64,000 bases of DNA from an uncultured Paracoccaceae bacterium (lineage in GTDB: Bacteria > Pseudomonadota > Alphaproteobacteria > Rhodobacterales > Rhodobacteraceae): contig CANLPZ010000001.1 in assembly GCA_947493145.1 (NCBI GenBank), forward strand, positions 620,001-684,000, read 5' to 3'. Position 1 is the stretch's first letter; each line of letters starts with the position of its first letter. Under the pieces are notes generated by a model. The model was not told the DNA's origin and searched no databases. It saw only the letters and a list, made by a program, of their open reading frames with translations. A program made the translations under genes and the position numbers. This document shows, in pieces, positions 39,972 to 50,280 of this stretch.

Positions 39972-41153
39972 ATGAGCAAAGACATTTATTCCGTCGGAAT
40001 TGCAGGCGCAGGGATCGGGGGGCTTACGCTTGCGATTTTGCTGAAACAGCGCGGGCATGCACCCGAAATATTTGAACAATTTGAACGCCCACGGCCTGTT
40101 GGGTCGGGGTTGGTCATTCAACCTGTTGGACAAACGGTTTTGGCTGAATTGGGCGTTGCGGAAAAACTGCTGGAACTTGGTTCACCGATCCATCGAATGC
40201 TGGGCCGAAATGCTGCCACGGGGCGCCGTGTGTTGGACGTCTGGTATGACCGCAGCGAAACACCCCGTGAATTTGGTCTTGCCGTTCAGCGACCCGCAGT
40301 TTTTGAAGCGCTTTATGATCGCGCGGTTGAACTTGGCATCCCGATCCATTCATCCCATCCGATCGCCGGATGCGATGGACAACGATTTCTGTTTGAAACA
40401 GGACAATCCTCTGACCAATTTGATTTGTTGGTCGATGCCAGCGGGGCGCGATCAAATTTGTCGCCGCTGACACAAAAATTGCTGCCGTTTGGGGCGCTGT
40501 GGGCAACCGTTGATTGGGTCGAAACGGACGCGTTTCGAACGGACATGCTATCGCAACGGTATCTATCGGCACGCCATATGTTCGGTGTGATGCCGTCGGG
40601 AAAAACAAACAGCAACGCAACACAAACCGCGACCATTTTTTGGTCCCTGCCCCAAGACAGGTATGATCACTGGAAAAAGGCGGGCTTAGATATTTGGCAG
40701 CAGGAGGCAAAGCAACTGTGGCCCGAAGCCGCGCCTTTCATTGATCAAATCACATCAGCGGATCAATTTACCATGGCGCGATATTCCCATGGCACGTTGC
40801 GTCGCCCATGGGAGGGTCGGCTTGTGTTTATTGGCGACAGTGCCCATCGTGCCAGCCCGCAGTTGGGCCAAGGAGCAAATATGGCGTTGCTTGATGCCTA
40901 TGCTTTGGCACAAGCGTTAGACACACACGGCCCTGACAAAGCTGGTCCTGTCTATGCGCTGAGACGGAAATGGCATGTGCGTTGCTATCAATGGTTCAGT
41001 TGGGCCTTTACGCCAATGTACCAATCTCGATCGCGGGTTTTGCCTTGGTTACGGGATTACGTGTTTTTTCCAGCAGGTTTGATCCCGCCCGTGCCACGCA
41101 TTCTGACGGCATTGGTGAAGGGAACCATGATCGACCCGTTCAAAAAACGTTAG
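39972..41153 (+). CDS. FAD-dependent monooxygenase (UbiH-like)
   Basis: 393 residues. Dinucleotide-binding motif GAGIGGLTLAILL near residue 11, the second FAD motif in GDSAHRASPQLGQGANMAL near residue 290, and ASGARSNLSPLT in between. Aromatic-ring hydroxylases of this group act on quinones, salicylate or similar. No cofactor partner genes are adjacent. Weak ribosome site. Its stop overlaps the convergent TIGR01620 gene by 4 bases. Confidence 0.85.
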   Translation: MSKDIYSVGIAGAGIGGLTLAILLKQRGHAPEIFEQFERPRPVGSGLVIQPVGQTVLAELGVAEKLLELGSPIHRMLGRNAATGRRVLDVWYDRSETPREFGLAVQRPAVFEALYDRAVELGIPIHSSHPIAGCDGQRFLFETGQSSDQFDLLVDASGARSNLSPLTQKLLPFGALWATVDWVETDAFRTDMLSQRYLSARHMFGVMPSGKTNSNATQTATIFWSLPQDRYDHWKKAGLDIWQQEAKQLWPEAAPFIDQITSADQFTMARYSHGTLRRPWEGRLVFIGDSAHRASPQLGQGANMALLDAYALAQALDTHGPDKAGPVYALRRKWHVRCYQWFSWAFTPMYQSRSRVLPWLRDYVFFPAGLIPPVPRILTALVKGTMIDPFKKR

Positions 41154-42199
41154 TCAGCAGATTTAAAATCGAACAAACCGGTTACGGCGCGGCGCACGAG
41201 ACCGGTCACAGCCGGTTTTTGTGACGTATCAAATGGCATTGGACGACAAACCTCCATCGCGGCAACGCCAACGCGGGCGGTTAGGGCCGCGTTGATGATC
41301 CCCTCCCCGAAGCGGCGGGAAATTTTCGACAATGCGCCGCCGCCTGCGACAGAGCTGATAAGATCGTCACCAACCGCGACCGCGCCCGTCGCCACCAAAT
41401 GGGTCAAAACAGTTCGCATCAATCGCCATGATCCGATGGTCCCCCCGCGCCCGCCGTAAATTTCGGCGATCCGGCGTACCATTCGAATATTGGCGGTCAA
41501 AGCCGCGATAACATCCGCGAACGCCAAAGGAACGATTGCTGTGACCAAAGCGACCTGTCGCGCCCCTGCCTCGATTTCTTTGACCGCAACAGCATCCAAA
41601 GGTGTTAGAACCTCGCGTTCTGTTGCCTGCAAGATCGATGCCGCGTCAAACTGATCCGGCATGATTTGCGCCAACCGGTTCTTTCCCCATGTGACATCTT
41701 CGCGTCCTTGGTACAGTCGCAGCACATCGCGTTGCACAGATTTTGCGGCGTCGATGTCTTGACCAACGGATTGCGCAGCGAGTTGAATTTTATCAACGCG
41801 CCGCAAACGTGACAGCGCCGCAAGTTCACGGATGACCAAAATCAAACATACAAAACCAAACAGGCCCAAAACCCCGATTGCCGCGAACCCCAATATTTCA
41901 TTTCGCGCGATCAACCCCGTGACAAAGTCCCAAGCCGCAACCGAAACGACCATCGCCAAAACCGCAGCGGTCAATCGCCAAAACCAGCGCCACACAATCG
42001 AAGGTTTCCGCGCGGCCAAAACAGCCATGGTTTGCATGGCTTGTCCTTTGGCTGTGACCTCTGGCTGGTCCACAACGTCTGGCGCCGTCGCCGGTGTCGT
42101 TTTTTCAGACGGTTTAACTGCAACCTTTGTCGCTGTTTTTTTGCGTGGTTTCTGCTTTGGCGTTTCGTCCAAATCAATAAGCACCGGTCCTTTTGCCAT
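41150..42199 (-). CDS. TIGR01620/YcjF-like membrane protein
   Basis: 349 residues. Lys/Pro/Thr-rich N-terminal tail, two hydrophobic pairs (about 72-95 and 100-120) and a C-terminal domain with glycine-rich membrane stretches. Belongs to the YcjF/TIGR01620 family, known to pair with YcjX. It overlaps the YcjX stop by 1 base (TAATG), so translation is coupled. Function unknown; envelope stress association is suggested in enterics. Confidence 0.85.
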   Translation of the reverse strand: MAKGPVLIDLDETPKQKPRKKTATKVAVKPSEKTTPATAPDVVDQPEVTAKGQAMQTMAVLAARKPSIVWRWFWRLTAAVLAMVVSVAAWDFVTGLIARNEILGFAAIGVLGLFGFVCLILVIRELAALSRLRRVDKIQLAAQSVGQDIDAAKSVQRDVLRLYQGREDVTWGKNRLAQIMPDQFDAASILQATEREVLTPLDAVAVKEIEAGARQVALVTAIVPLAFADVIAALTANIRMVRRIAEIYGGRGGTIGSWRLMRTVLTHLVATGAVAVGDDLISSVAGGGALSKISRRFGEGIINAALTARVGVAAMEVCRPMPFDTSQKPAVTGLVRRAVTGLFDFKSAD

Positions 42200-43611
42200 T
42201 ACAATCGATCTCCGATTAAAAACTCTGTCGCTTTGTCCAAACGGATATGGGGAGGGCCAAAGCCCGGCTCCAATTCAACAGGATAAGGATCGAACGACAT
42301 CACACTGAAATCTTGATCCAACCATGTTTCTGCACCTTCTTTCGCTGGGATCAAAAGCTTTGCTGGATCCCGAGGAAGCTCACCCGCGAACAGCGCGGCT
42401 TCCTTGCCAGTTTCGGTCAAAATTCCACGTACAAGGTTCAAATTTTCCCCGTTGTGCGTGCGTGTCTCTTCGACGGTTGCACGCAGGGATGCAATCGCCA
42501 TTGCCGCAGTTTTTGCACCAGCAAATTGCGCGCGGTCACGCGCATCACGGGTTAAGGCGCTCATGATGTCGCTCAGCGCTTCGTGCTGGGATTGATGCAA
42601 ATGATCTGCTTTGGTTGCCGCAAACAAAATTTTATCCACGCGTTTACCCAACAAAAGCTGTGTCAAAAACGCATTTCGACCTGGACGGAATGCACCCAGT
42701 ATATCCGTCATAGCTGCGCGTAAATCCTCGACGGCTTGCGGTCCGGAATGGATTGCGCCTAAGGCATCTACCAACACCACCTGCCTGTCGATTTTGGAAA
42801 AGTGGTCTCGAAAGAATGGCTTTACGACTTTGGATTTGTAGGCTTCAAATCGGCGTTCCATTTCGCGGCGCAACGATCGGCGCGGCGCGGCGCCATCGGG
42901 CAAGGGTGCGAACGTCAACGCCGGCGAACCCGCCATATCGCCGGGCAATAAAAAACGGCCAGGCGTACAGTCATAAAACCCATCTTTGCGCGCTTGGTGC
43001 AAATAGTCGGTGAATGCACCAGCTAAACCTTTGGAAATGACCTCGTCAAATTTAGTGGTTCCATCGATATTAGCAATTTGACCTCGATATTCGGCCCCTG
43101 CAGCACGCGTTTCAAGCCGTTTCAAAACCTCGGTTGACCATTGAGAATAGGTTTTATCCATAAGTCCAAGGTCCAACAGCCATTCCCCGGGATAGTCGAT
43201 GATATCCAAATGAATGGTCTTTGGTCCTGATACCATTCCCAACAAACCTGCGGGTTGCACGCGGAACGAAAGGCGCAGCTGGCTCACTGACCGCGTACTG
43301 TCTGGCCATTCGGGTTTTGTCCCCAACATATCCGCCAAATGTGCTTCGTAATCGAAACGCGCAATTGTGTCGTCGGGTTGAGGCTGCAACACCACCGACG
43401 ACACGCGCCCTGAATTGATCGCCTGAACGCCTGACATCCGCCCACGATCCAATAAGTTGGCGACCAATGACGTAATGAAAACAGTTTTCCCCGCACGGCT
43501 CAGACCCGTAACGCCAAGTTTGATTACGGGTTCAAACAATTGTTCGGATACTGTATTTCCCACGCCTTCGATTGTGCGCGAAACCCCGTCAGCGATTGTC
43601 GTAATTACCAA
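42199..43611 (-). CDS. ycjX: YcjX family P-loop GTPase-like protein
   Basis: 470 residues from TTG 43611. P-loop GLSRAGKTVF about residue 34; IDYPGEWLLDL at a Walker B-like place; FAATKADHLHQSQH as the T/NKxD-type motif. The frame also has a GTG at 43653, but the family usually begins close to the VITTIADGVSRT segment, and AAGGGG lies 6 bases before the TTG. The paired TIGR01620 gene follows. Confidence 0.85.
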   Translation of the reverse strand: MVITTIADGVSRTIEGVGNTVSEQLFEPVIKLGVTGLSRAGKTVFITSLVANLLDRGRMSGVQAINSGRVSSVVLQPQPDDTIARFDYEAHLADMLGTKPEWPDSTRSVSQLRLSFRVQPAGLLGMVSGPKTIHLDIIDYPGEWLLDLGLMDKTYSQWSTEVLKRLETRAAGAEYRGQIANIDGTTKFDEVISKGLAGAFTDYLHQARKDGFYDCTPGRFLLPGDMAGSPALTFAPLPDGAAPRRSLRREMERRFEAYKSKVVKPFFRDHFSKIDRQVVLVDALGAIHSGPQAVEDLRAAMTDILGAFRPGRNAFLTQLLLGKRVDKILFAATKADHLHQSQHEALSDIMSALTRDARDRAQFAGAKTAAMAIASLRATVEETRTHNGENLNLVRGILTETGKEAALFAGELPRDPAKLLIPAKEGAETWLDQDFSVMSFDPYPVELEPGFGPPHIRLDKATEFLIGDRL

Positions 43612-43706
43612 AACCTGCCCCTTACTTGTTGGAGCTAAGATAGGCAGCGACACGACGAATGCCTAGGGGGAATTGATTTCGACGAATGCCAAAGGTAAGG
43701 GAGCCT

Positions 43707-44477
43707 ATGCCAAGATACGCTTTGAAAGTTGAATACCACGGCGCACCCTTTGCCGGATGGCAGCGCCAAGCCGATCAACCCTCTGTTCAAGGGGCCATTG
43801 AGGATGCATTGGCAAAACTTGAACCCCGTGCACATACAATCGCAGCGGCCGGTCGCACGGACGCCGGTGTTCATGCAAAGGGCCAAGTCGCCCATTGCGA
43901 CATGGACAAAGATTGGGACCCCTTTCGATTATCAGAAGCCTTAAATTACCATCTAAAGCCGGCACCGATCGCGATCACGAATTGCACCTTGGTTGACGAT
44001 GACTGGCATGCACGGTTTTCCGCAGAAGAACGCCAATATCTGTTCCGTATTTTATGCCGACGCGCACCTGCGACCCATGATGCGGGATTGGTGTGGCAGG
44101 TGTCCAACGACCTTGATCTAAACGCGATGCAAAAGGCCGCGGATCATCTGATTGGTCTTCATGACTTTACGACGTTTCGATCCACCATGTGTCAGGCACA
44201 AAGTCCCGTGAAAACCTTGGACGAATTACGGGTCGAACACATTGAACGGCCAGATGGGGCGGAATATCATTTTCACGTCCGTGCACGGTCCTTTTTGCAC
44301 AACCAAGTGCGCAGCTTTGTTGGAACATTGGAACGGGTCGGCGCAGGCGCATGGGACCCGTTGCGTGTGAAACAGGCGTTGGATGCCGCAGATCGCGCGG
44401 CCTGCGGTCCGGTATCACCACCCCAAGGTTTGTATCTTGCGCGCGTTGGCTATCCCAACGATCCGTTTTTACGCTAA
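43707..44477 (+). CDS. truA: tRNA pseudouridine synthase TruA
   Basis: 256 residues. Catalytic Asp in [17 protein letters not shown] near residue 53; [12 protein letters not shown] near the start and [11 protein letters not shown] near residue 195. Modifies positions 38-40 of tRNAs. ATG 43707 follows AAGGGAG. Its stop overlaps the convergent znuB stop. Confidence 0.96.
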   Translation: MPRYALKVEYHGAPFAGWQRQADQPSVQGAIEDALAKLEPRAHTIAAAGRTDAGVHAKGQVAHCDMDKDWDPFRLSEALNYHLKPAPIAITNCTLVDDDWHARFSAEERQYLFRILCRRAPATHDAGLVWQVSNDLDLNAMQKAADHLIGLHDFTTFRSTMCQAQSPVKTLDELRVEHIERPDGAEYHFHVRARSFLHNQVRSFVGTLERVGAGAWDPLRVKQALDAADRAACGPVSPPQGLYLARVGYPNDPFLR

Positions 44478-45271
44478 GCTGCTTTACGCCGAATGGCGCG
44501 AACCACGTGGGTCGCGCCAAAGATCGCAAGTGCGACGCTAACAATGGTTGCGCCAGTGGGTGTGTCAAAAGAAAACGATACCCCAACCCCGCCGCTGACA
44601 GCAGCCACGCCAATCAGAAATGCGACAATAGCCATGGCTTCAGGTGTTCGAACCAATGGACGCGCGGCCGCAGCTGGGATGATCAACATCGCCCCGATAA
44701 GCAAGGCCCCCACCACCTTGATCGACAAGGCAACGACCATCGCCAAACCAAAGGTTACGATCATTTGTTCTTGTTTTGGGGACAGCCCCATGGAATGCGC
44801 CAATTCCTCGTTCACGGTCGACGTAACCAAGGCCCCCCAACGCCACACCAAAACGCCAAGACACACGATTGCACCAATCCAAATCAGAGTCAGATCCCAA
44901 CGCGACACCGCCAAAATATCGCCAAAGAGGTAAGACATCAGGTCAAGTTGAACCTCTGGCACAAATGAAACAGCGACCAGCCCCAACGCCAAGGCGCCAT
45001 GCGAGACAACGCCAAGGATCGTATCAACACCTTGGTCACGCCCTGCGAACCCCATGATCGCGCTTGCCATGGCAAAGCTCATCAATAACACGCCCAATAT
45101 CAACGGGACGCTAAATGACAACGAAATTGCCACGCCCAAAACAGCTGCGTGCGCAGTGGCATCCCCAAAATACGCCATTCGCCGCCAGACCACGAAACAC
45201 CCCAATGGTCCTGTAATCAAGGCAACGCCGATACCCGCCAAAAGCGAACGGATCAGAAAATCATCCAGCAT
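44474..45271 (-). CDS. znuB: zinc ABC transporter permease ZnuB
   Basis: 265 residues with eight or nine membrane segments, family-3 ABC permease. Start [20 protein letters not shown] and the motif [15 protein letters not shown] are typical. It is 8 bases downstream of znuC and co-transcribed with zur-znuC. Confidence 0.95.
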   Translation of the reverse strand: MLDDFLIRSLLAGIGVALITGPLGCFVVWRRMAYFGDATAHAAVLGVAISLSFSVPLILGVLLMSFAMASAIMGFAGRDQGVDTILGVVSHGALALGLVAVSFVPEVQLDLMSYLFGDILAVSRWDLTLIWIGAIVCLGVLVWRWGALVTSTVNEELAHSMGLSPKQEQMIVTFGLAMVVALSIKVVGALLIGAMLIIPAAAARPLVRTPEAMAIVAFLIGVAAVSGGVGVSFSFDTPTGATIVSVALAIFGATHVVRAIRRKAA

Positions 45272-45279
45272 ATTGTCCT

Positions 45280-46032
45280 CTAATGTGCGTGGTCGTGATG
45301 GTGATGCTCACCATCGTCGATTTCATCATGGGAATGATCGTGCCCATGTTGATAAAGCGCCAGCGTGCCTTTTGTGCCTTCGCCAAATAAGGCGCGGTAT
45401 TCAGGGGCAGCAGATACGACGTTTGGCGCGCCTTCGCAACAAATGTGACCATTCAGGCATAACACACGGTCGGACGAGGAAAACACCACGTGCAAATCAT
45501 GGCTTACCATCAAAACGCCACAGCCCAATTCGTGGCGCGCCTGTTCGATCAATTGATAAAACGACGCGGTTCCAGATTGATCTAAACCTTGGGTTGGTTC
45601 GTCCAAGATCAACAAATGCGGCTTTTCCGCCAATGCACGTGCAAAAAGGACACGTTGAAATTGCCCGCCCGATAAATCCTGCATTTGCGACGCTATAAGA
45701 TGCGCAACACCTGTTTTTTCAAGCAACGCCAAGCGTTCGGATTTTGTCAAACCAACCGACAGTTTCATAAATCGATCGACGCTCATGGGCATGGTTGCGT
45801 TTAATGCCAAACGTTGGGGAACATACCCAATCCGCAACCCATTTGCGCGGGTCATCGTTCCCGTTGTCAACGGCATCGCGCCAATCAACGTTTTGACCAA
45901 TGTCGATTTTCCGGACCCGTTCGGCCCAACGATCGTGACAATTTCACCAGCGTCAACCTTGCAGCTGACATTCTGTAAAATCTTCTTTGACCCCACATTG
46001 ACGTTAATATTGTCAGCCGCAATCAAGGTCAT
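45280..46032 (-). CDS. znuC: zinc ABC transporter ATPase ZnuC with His-rich tail
   Basis: 250 residues. Walker A GPNGSGKST, ABC signature LSGGQFQRVLFARAL, Walker B LLILDEPTQGLD, and the H-loop in MVSHDLHVVF. The last 22 residues hold ten histidines among Asp and Glu residues, which is unusual for an ATPase and may bind zinc. ATG 46032 overlaps the zur stop (ATGA). Confidence 0.95.
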   Translation of the reverse strand: MTLIAADNINVNVGSKKILQNVSCKVDAGEIVTIVGPNGSGKSTLVKTLIGAMPLTTGTMTRANGLRIGYVPQRLALNATMPMSVDRFMKLSVGLTKSERLALLEKTGVAHLIASQMQDLSGGQFQRVLFARALAEKPHLLILDEPTQGLDQSGTASFYQLIEQARHELGCGVLMVSHDLHVVFSSSDRVLCLNGHICCEGAPNVVSAAPEYRALFGEGTKGTLALYQHGHDHSHDEIDDGEHHHHDHAH

Positions 46033-46481
46033 GCAGTCGCCTCTTGTTGGCAATATACACAAAGGCCAATGGCTTCGACAACAGTGCGTTCGATTGCAAA
46101 GCCAACCGACTTTGCCGCCTGCCCGAGCGCACCTTTTTCGGGGGCGGCATGCGCTTCTTCTACCGTCTTGCAATTCCGACAAATCATAAACGCGGGCGCA
46201 TGGTTTTCGTGTGGGTGATCACACGCGACAAAGGCATTCATGCCTTCAATCCGGTGCACAAGACCTTTCTTTATCAAAAAATCCAACGCACGGTATGCAA
46301 TCACGGGCTTGTTCCCAAACCCGTCTTTTTCCAAGTCTGGCAACAAATCATAGGCGCCAAGCGCTTGTTTTGAGGTTAGCAACAATTCCAAAACACGGCG
46401 GTGTATTGGCGTCAGGCGCACGCCATCTTTTTCAACCAAATGATCCACATACGACAGAATTTGTTCCGATCGTTTGGCCAT
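46029..46481 (-). CDS. zur: zinc uptake regulator Zur (Fur family)
   Basis: 150 residues. N-terminal winged helix (VRLTPIHRRVLELLLTS) and C-terminal metal domain with two CxxC motifs: CRNC near residue 107 and CVYC near 144, and HPHENHAP in between. It represses zinc-uptake genes when zinc is bound. It heads the zur-znuC-znuB transcript, and a palindrome lies 47 bases upstream. Confidence 0.93.
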   Translation of the reverse strand: MAKRSEQILSYVDHLVEKDGVRLTPIHRRVLELLLTSKQALGAYDLLPDLEKDGFGNKPVIAYRALDFLIKKGLVHRIEGMNAFVACDHPHENHAPAFMICRNCKTVEEAHAAPEKGALGQAAKSVGFAIERTVVEAIGLCVYCQQEATA

Positions 46482-46528
46482 TTTGCGTTCCTTTGCCGGT
46501 GTTAATTTCTGAGCTGGACATTATGTAA

Positions 46529-46543
46529 TGTTATATCATAACA
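46529..46543. promoter_or_regulatory. Zur-type operator between zur and znuA
   Basis: Palindrome with arms TGTTAT and ATAACA around ATC. The sequence matches the published Zur-type consensus in proteobacteria (TGTTATA-N-TATAACA-like). It lies 47 bases before zur and 46 before znuA and so can control both. Confidence 0.85.
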
Positions 46544-46589
46544 AGCGCAAGACGTTACAATATTACGAAACAACGCTTGAGGAACTCAA

Positions 46590-47507
46590 ATGAAACGTAG
46601 TCTTGCGCTTTTACTTACAACGGCTGCCGCGCCTTTGATGGCGGATGAAATCGCTGTCGCAACGGACATCCAACCTGTAGCTTCCTTGGTCAAAATGGTG
46701 GGTGGCGACGCCGTTGACGTTACCAACCTTGTCGACCCTGACCAAGATGTGCACCACGTCACATTGCGTCCATCGCAGGCCAAAGCAATCGGCGATGCCG
46801 ATGCAATTTTCGCTATTGGTCCTGGATTGGCTCCTTGGTTTTTCGAAGCCGTTGAAAGCATTGCACCCGAAACGCACGCGATTTCACTGACCGACGTTGC
46901 GGGAACACATGTCATCGAATACGCCGAAGGCGAGCATGACAACCATGACGACCATGGGCACGATGATCATGATGAACATGACCATGCCTTTGATCTGCAC
47001 ACATGGTTGGACCCAAATAACGCTTTGGTTTGGATCGATGCAATCGCTGCAGAACTCGCCGAAATCGCTCCGGAAAAGGCCGACATGTTTGCGGCAAACG
47101 CCGAAAACGCGAAGTCTGAAATCAATGCAGCCAAAGAAGAAACGTCAACAAAGTTAACTGCAGCTGGTGAAATCGCTTATGCGACAGCGCACAACGCGCT
47201 GAAATATTTCGAAGACGGGTTTGAATTGGACGTTCATATGGTCGAGATCAAAGCACAGCACGGTCAAATCGCACCAAAGTCGTTGACCGAAGCCGTGGAG
47301 CATATGAAAGAAGATCACATCGAATGCATCATCACTGACCCAGCACACAAACCAAAAACATTGAATGTTTTGGCCGAAAATACGGGCGCGAAAGTCATTA
47401 ATGTTGACATTATGGGCCGTGCGGATGTCGCTGTTGAAGACATCTATATCACGTTGATCAAGGATCTCGCGGCACAGCTTGAAAGCTGCGCGCACGATCA
47501 CCATTAA
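46590..47507 (+). CDS. znuA: zinc ABC transporter substrate-binding protein ZnuA
   Basis: 305 residues. Signal peptide ending at LMA-D near residue 18, cluster A-1 fold, a His/Asp-rich loop at about 113-133 (HDNHDDHGHDDHDEHDH), and the conserved histidine stretches DVHHVTL, DLHTWLDP and TAHNALKYF. It binds periplasmic zinc for ZnuBC. ATG 46590 follows GAGGAA. Confidence 0.96.
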   Translation: MKRSLALLLTTAAAPLMADEIAVATDIQPVASLVKMVGGDAVDVTNLVDPDQDVHHVTLRPSQAKAIGDADAIFAIGPGLAPWFFEAVESIAPETHAISLTDVAGTHVIEYAEGEHDNHDDHGHDDHDEHDHAFDLHTWLDPNNALVWIDAIAAELAEIAPEKADMFAANAENAKSEINAAKEETSTKLTAAGEIAYATAHNALKYFEDGFELDVHMVEIKAQHGQIAPKSLTEAVEHMKEDHIECIITDPAHKPKTLNVLAENTGAKVINVDIMGRADVAVEDIYITLIKDLAAQLESCAHDHH

Positions 47508-47512
47508 TCAAA

Positions 47513-49339
47513 TTAGGCAGTGGGTTCGCCCGCTGCTAACAAATCTTCGAGAGGGTCATGTTCGGCAACGAAATGGCCCTCTTCTATTTGGCGCAGGCGC
47601 GGAACGTATTCGCGCTCCCCTTGGGCCAATTTTGTCGGCAAGAACCGCAACGATGCGCCCGGATCCAATGGGGATGGCAATTCGCCAGGGATTTTGATCC
47701 GGCTCCGGCTGCGTTCGATATTTGGATCTGGGATCGGCACAGCGGAAATCAACGCTTTGGTATAAGGGTGTTGTGCGTTGTCATAAATTGCATCGCTTGA
47801 GGCAAATTCAACCGCACGCCCCAAATACAAAACCAAAATTCGGTGCGAGATTTCACGGACCACGGACAAGTCATGGCTGATGAACATCATGGACATTCCG
47901 AATTCGGCTTGCAGGTCTTTTAACAGCCCAATGACCTGCGCCTGAATGGAAACATCCAAAGCAGAAACCGCTTCGTCACAGATGATCAGTTTTGGCTTAT
48001 TGATCATCGCACGTGCAATACCAACACGTTGGTTTTGACCGCCTGATAATTCATGTGGATAACGGTTGAACAATTTGCGGTCCAAATCGACACGGTCCAT
48101 CATTTCCAACACAGCTTCGCGCCGTTCCGCGCCGGTCATATCAGGACGATATGTTTTTAATGGCTCTGCGATCGACGCAGAAATCGTCATGCGAGGATTA
48201 AGGCTGGCAAGCGGGTCTTGGAACACAATCTGCAGCTCTTTTCGATGCGGGATCATTTGTTTACGTGACATGTCTTGTAACGGTTTGCCCAACCACGCCA
48301 CAGACCCCATTGTCGGTGGGATCAATTGCAGCACCGACCGCGCCAAGGTGGATTTGCCACAACCACTTTCGCCAACGACACCCAATGTTTCACCTTTGCG
48401 AAGATCAAACGTGACCCCATCAACGGCCTTCAATGGGATCTTCTTTCCGAATAACCCGCCTTTGACGGTGATCGGGAAATGAACTTTGACGTCTTTGACT
48501 TCCATCACTGTCTGCGCGTTTGGCTCAAGCGGAGTCAGCGGATGTGTTACATCCGGTTGGTCCAAACGTGGCATCGCCTCTAACAACATCTTTGTGTATG
48601 CGTGTTTCGGTTTGTAAAAAATATCATCGACGGGGCCGTCTTCGACAAATTCGCCCAAACGCATTACTTGAATTCGGTCGCACATCCGCGCAACAACACC
48701 CATGTCATGGGTAATCAACGCGATCGCTGTGCCCTCTTCTTTTTGCAGGCCAACCATTAAATCCAAAATTTCAGCCTGTACCGTAACATCCAACGCAGTC
48801 GTCGGTTCATCCGCAATCAAAAGACGCGGGTTACACAGCATCGCCATCGCGATCATGACGCGTTGTCGCATTCCGCCTGACAGCTCGTGTGGGTATTGTG
48901 TCATTCGACGGGCGGCTTCGGGTATTTGGACGCGGTTGAGCCAGTACAACGCGTGCTTACGCGCCTCCGCGTTTGACATGGATTTATGAAGCCGCAGAAC
49001 TTCGACCATTTGTTCACCGATTTTCAGATGCGGTGTCAGTGCAGTCAACGGATCTTGAAAAATCATCGACATCTGATCGCCACGGATTTTGTTGCGCTGT
49101 GAAACAGGCAACCCCATCAGTTCTTGACCATCAAATTTAATCGATCCCGTTGTGCGACCGTTGTCTGCCAACAGCCCCATCGCAGCCATGAAAGTTTGCG
49201 ATTTACCAGATCCGCTTTCGCCCACGATCCCCAGACATTCGCCTGCGTTGATATTGAAACTCGTGCCCTTCACGGCGTGAACGGGTCCCTCGATCGTATC
49301 AAAGGATACAGTTAAATCGTTTACTTCGAACAATGCCAT
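47513..49339 (-). CDS. fused two-domain ABC transporter ATPase (OppDF-like)
   Basis: 608 residues with two peptide-type nucleotide-binding domains. First: Walker [10 protein letters not shown], signature SGGMRQR, Walker [13 protein letters not shown]. Second: Walker [10 protein letters not shown], signature SGGQNQR, Walker [13 protein letters not shown]. Each is followed by an oligopeptide-transporter C-terminal extension. ATG 49339 is 1 base past the oppC stop side. Fusion of OppD and OppF is known (GsiA, YejF). Confidence 0.95.
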   Translation of the reverse strand: MALFEVNDLTVSFDTIEGPVHAVKGTSFNINAGECLGIVGESGSGKSQTFMAAMGLLADNGRTTGSIKFDGQELMGLPVSQRNKIRGDQMSMIFQDPLTALTPHLKIGEQMVEVLRLHKSMSNAEARKHALYWLNRVQIPEAARRMTQYPHELSGGMRQRVMIAMAMLCNPRLLIADEPTTALDVTVQAEILDLMVGLQKEEGTAIALITHDMGVVARMCDRIQVMRLGEFVEDGPVDDIFYKPKHAYTKMLLEAMPRLDQPDVTHPLTPLEPNAQTVMEVKDVKVHFPITVKGGLFGKKIPLKAVDGVTFDLRKGETLGVVGESGCGKSTLARSVLQLIPPTMGSVAWLGKPLQDMSRKQMIPHRKELQIVFQDPLASLNPRMTISASIAEPLKTYRPDMTGAERREAVLEMMDRVDLDRKLFNRYPHELSGGQNQRVGIARAMINKPKLIICDEAVSALDVSIQAQVIGLLKDLQAEFGMSMMFISHDLSVVREISHRILVLYLGRAVEFASSDAIYDNAQHPYTKALISAVPIPDPNIERSRSRIKIPGELPSPLDPGASLRFLPTKLAQGEREYVPRLRQIEEGHFVAEHDPLEDLLAAGEPTA

Positions 49340-49340
49340 A

Positions 49341-50270
49341 TTATCGATCCTTCGGGTCCAAAGCGTCGCGTAAGCCATCACCAATAAAGAACATTGTGAT
49401 GATAATCGTGACATAGAAAAACAGCGGGAATGCAAGCTGCCACAGCGTGCCATAAGCCATTGTGCCCGCGCCTTCTGCGATCAGACGGCCCAGCGATGTA
49501 TGCGGTTCTGAAATCCCCAACCCAAGGAACGAAATAAAGCTTTCGGCCAAAATCATGTCGGGAACCAAAAGCGAGGCGTAAACAATAATCACGCCTAACA
49601 TATTGGGCAAAATATGGCGGTACATGATTGTAAACTCGCTGACGCCCGCGGCGCGCGCTGCCTCGATATATTCGCGGTTTTTCAGGGTAAGTGTCTGACC
49701 CCGAACAATGCGTGCCATGGTTAACCAGCTGACCGCCCCCAAGGCGATGAACAACATAAAGAACGATTTTCCGGCAATGACCAGCAGCAAGATGATGACC
49801 AGCACCGACGGAATAGCCAACAAAATGTCGACAATACGCATCATAATTGCGTCAACGCGACCGCCAATCAAACCCGCGCTAATCCCGTACAACGTCCCAA
49901 CGACCAATGCCATAAACGCGCCGATCAACCCGACCAACAACGATGTTGTCGTGGCCTGAATGACGCGGCTATACATATCGCGGCCCAAATCATCGAGCCC
50001 GAAGAAATGACCATTTTCGAAAGAGGGTGCGCCTTCGTCCGCGATGGCGCCCATGCGGTCCCAGTCGATTTCTTCGTTTGACCATTCAGCAAAGAACGGG
50101 CCAATGATGGTGAACGCCACAATCATTCCCAAAACTGCAACGCATGCCATGGCCGCTTTGTTGGCCACAAACCGTTCGCGCGCGTCGCGCCACAATGATC
50201 GACCTTGGGCGTTCGACAGCTCGTTTACCTCGGCTGCCAGATCCATGTTTTCTAACTTATTTCCAAACAT
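49341..50270 (-). CDS. peptide-type ABC transporter permease (OppC-like)
   Basis: 309 residues with about six membrane segments, including an N-terminal one at about 40-62. Typical permease loop with [24 protein letters not shown] 50270 follows AAGGGGG; the longer frame begins inside the preceding gene. Partner of the OppB-like protein. Confidence 0.93.
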   Translation of the reverse strand: MFGNKLENMDLAAEVNELSNAQGRSLWRDARERFVANKAAMACVAVLGMIVAFTIIGPFFAEWSNEEIDWDRMGAIADEGAPSFENGHFFGLDDLGRDMYSRVIQATTTSLLVGLIGAFMALVVGTLYGISAGLIGGRVDAIMMRIVDILLAIPSVLVIILLLVIAGKSFFMLFIALGAVSWLTMARIVRGQTLTLKNREYIEAARAAGVSEFTIMYRHILPNMLGVIIVYASLLVPDMILAESFISFLGLGISEPHTSLGRLIAEGAGTMAYGTLWQLAFPLFFYVTIIITMFFIGDGLRDALDPKDR

Positions 50271-50280
50271 TTCTGCCCCC

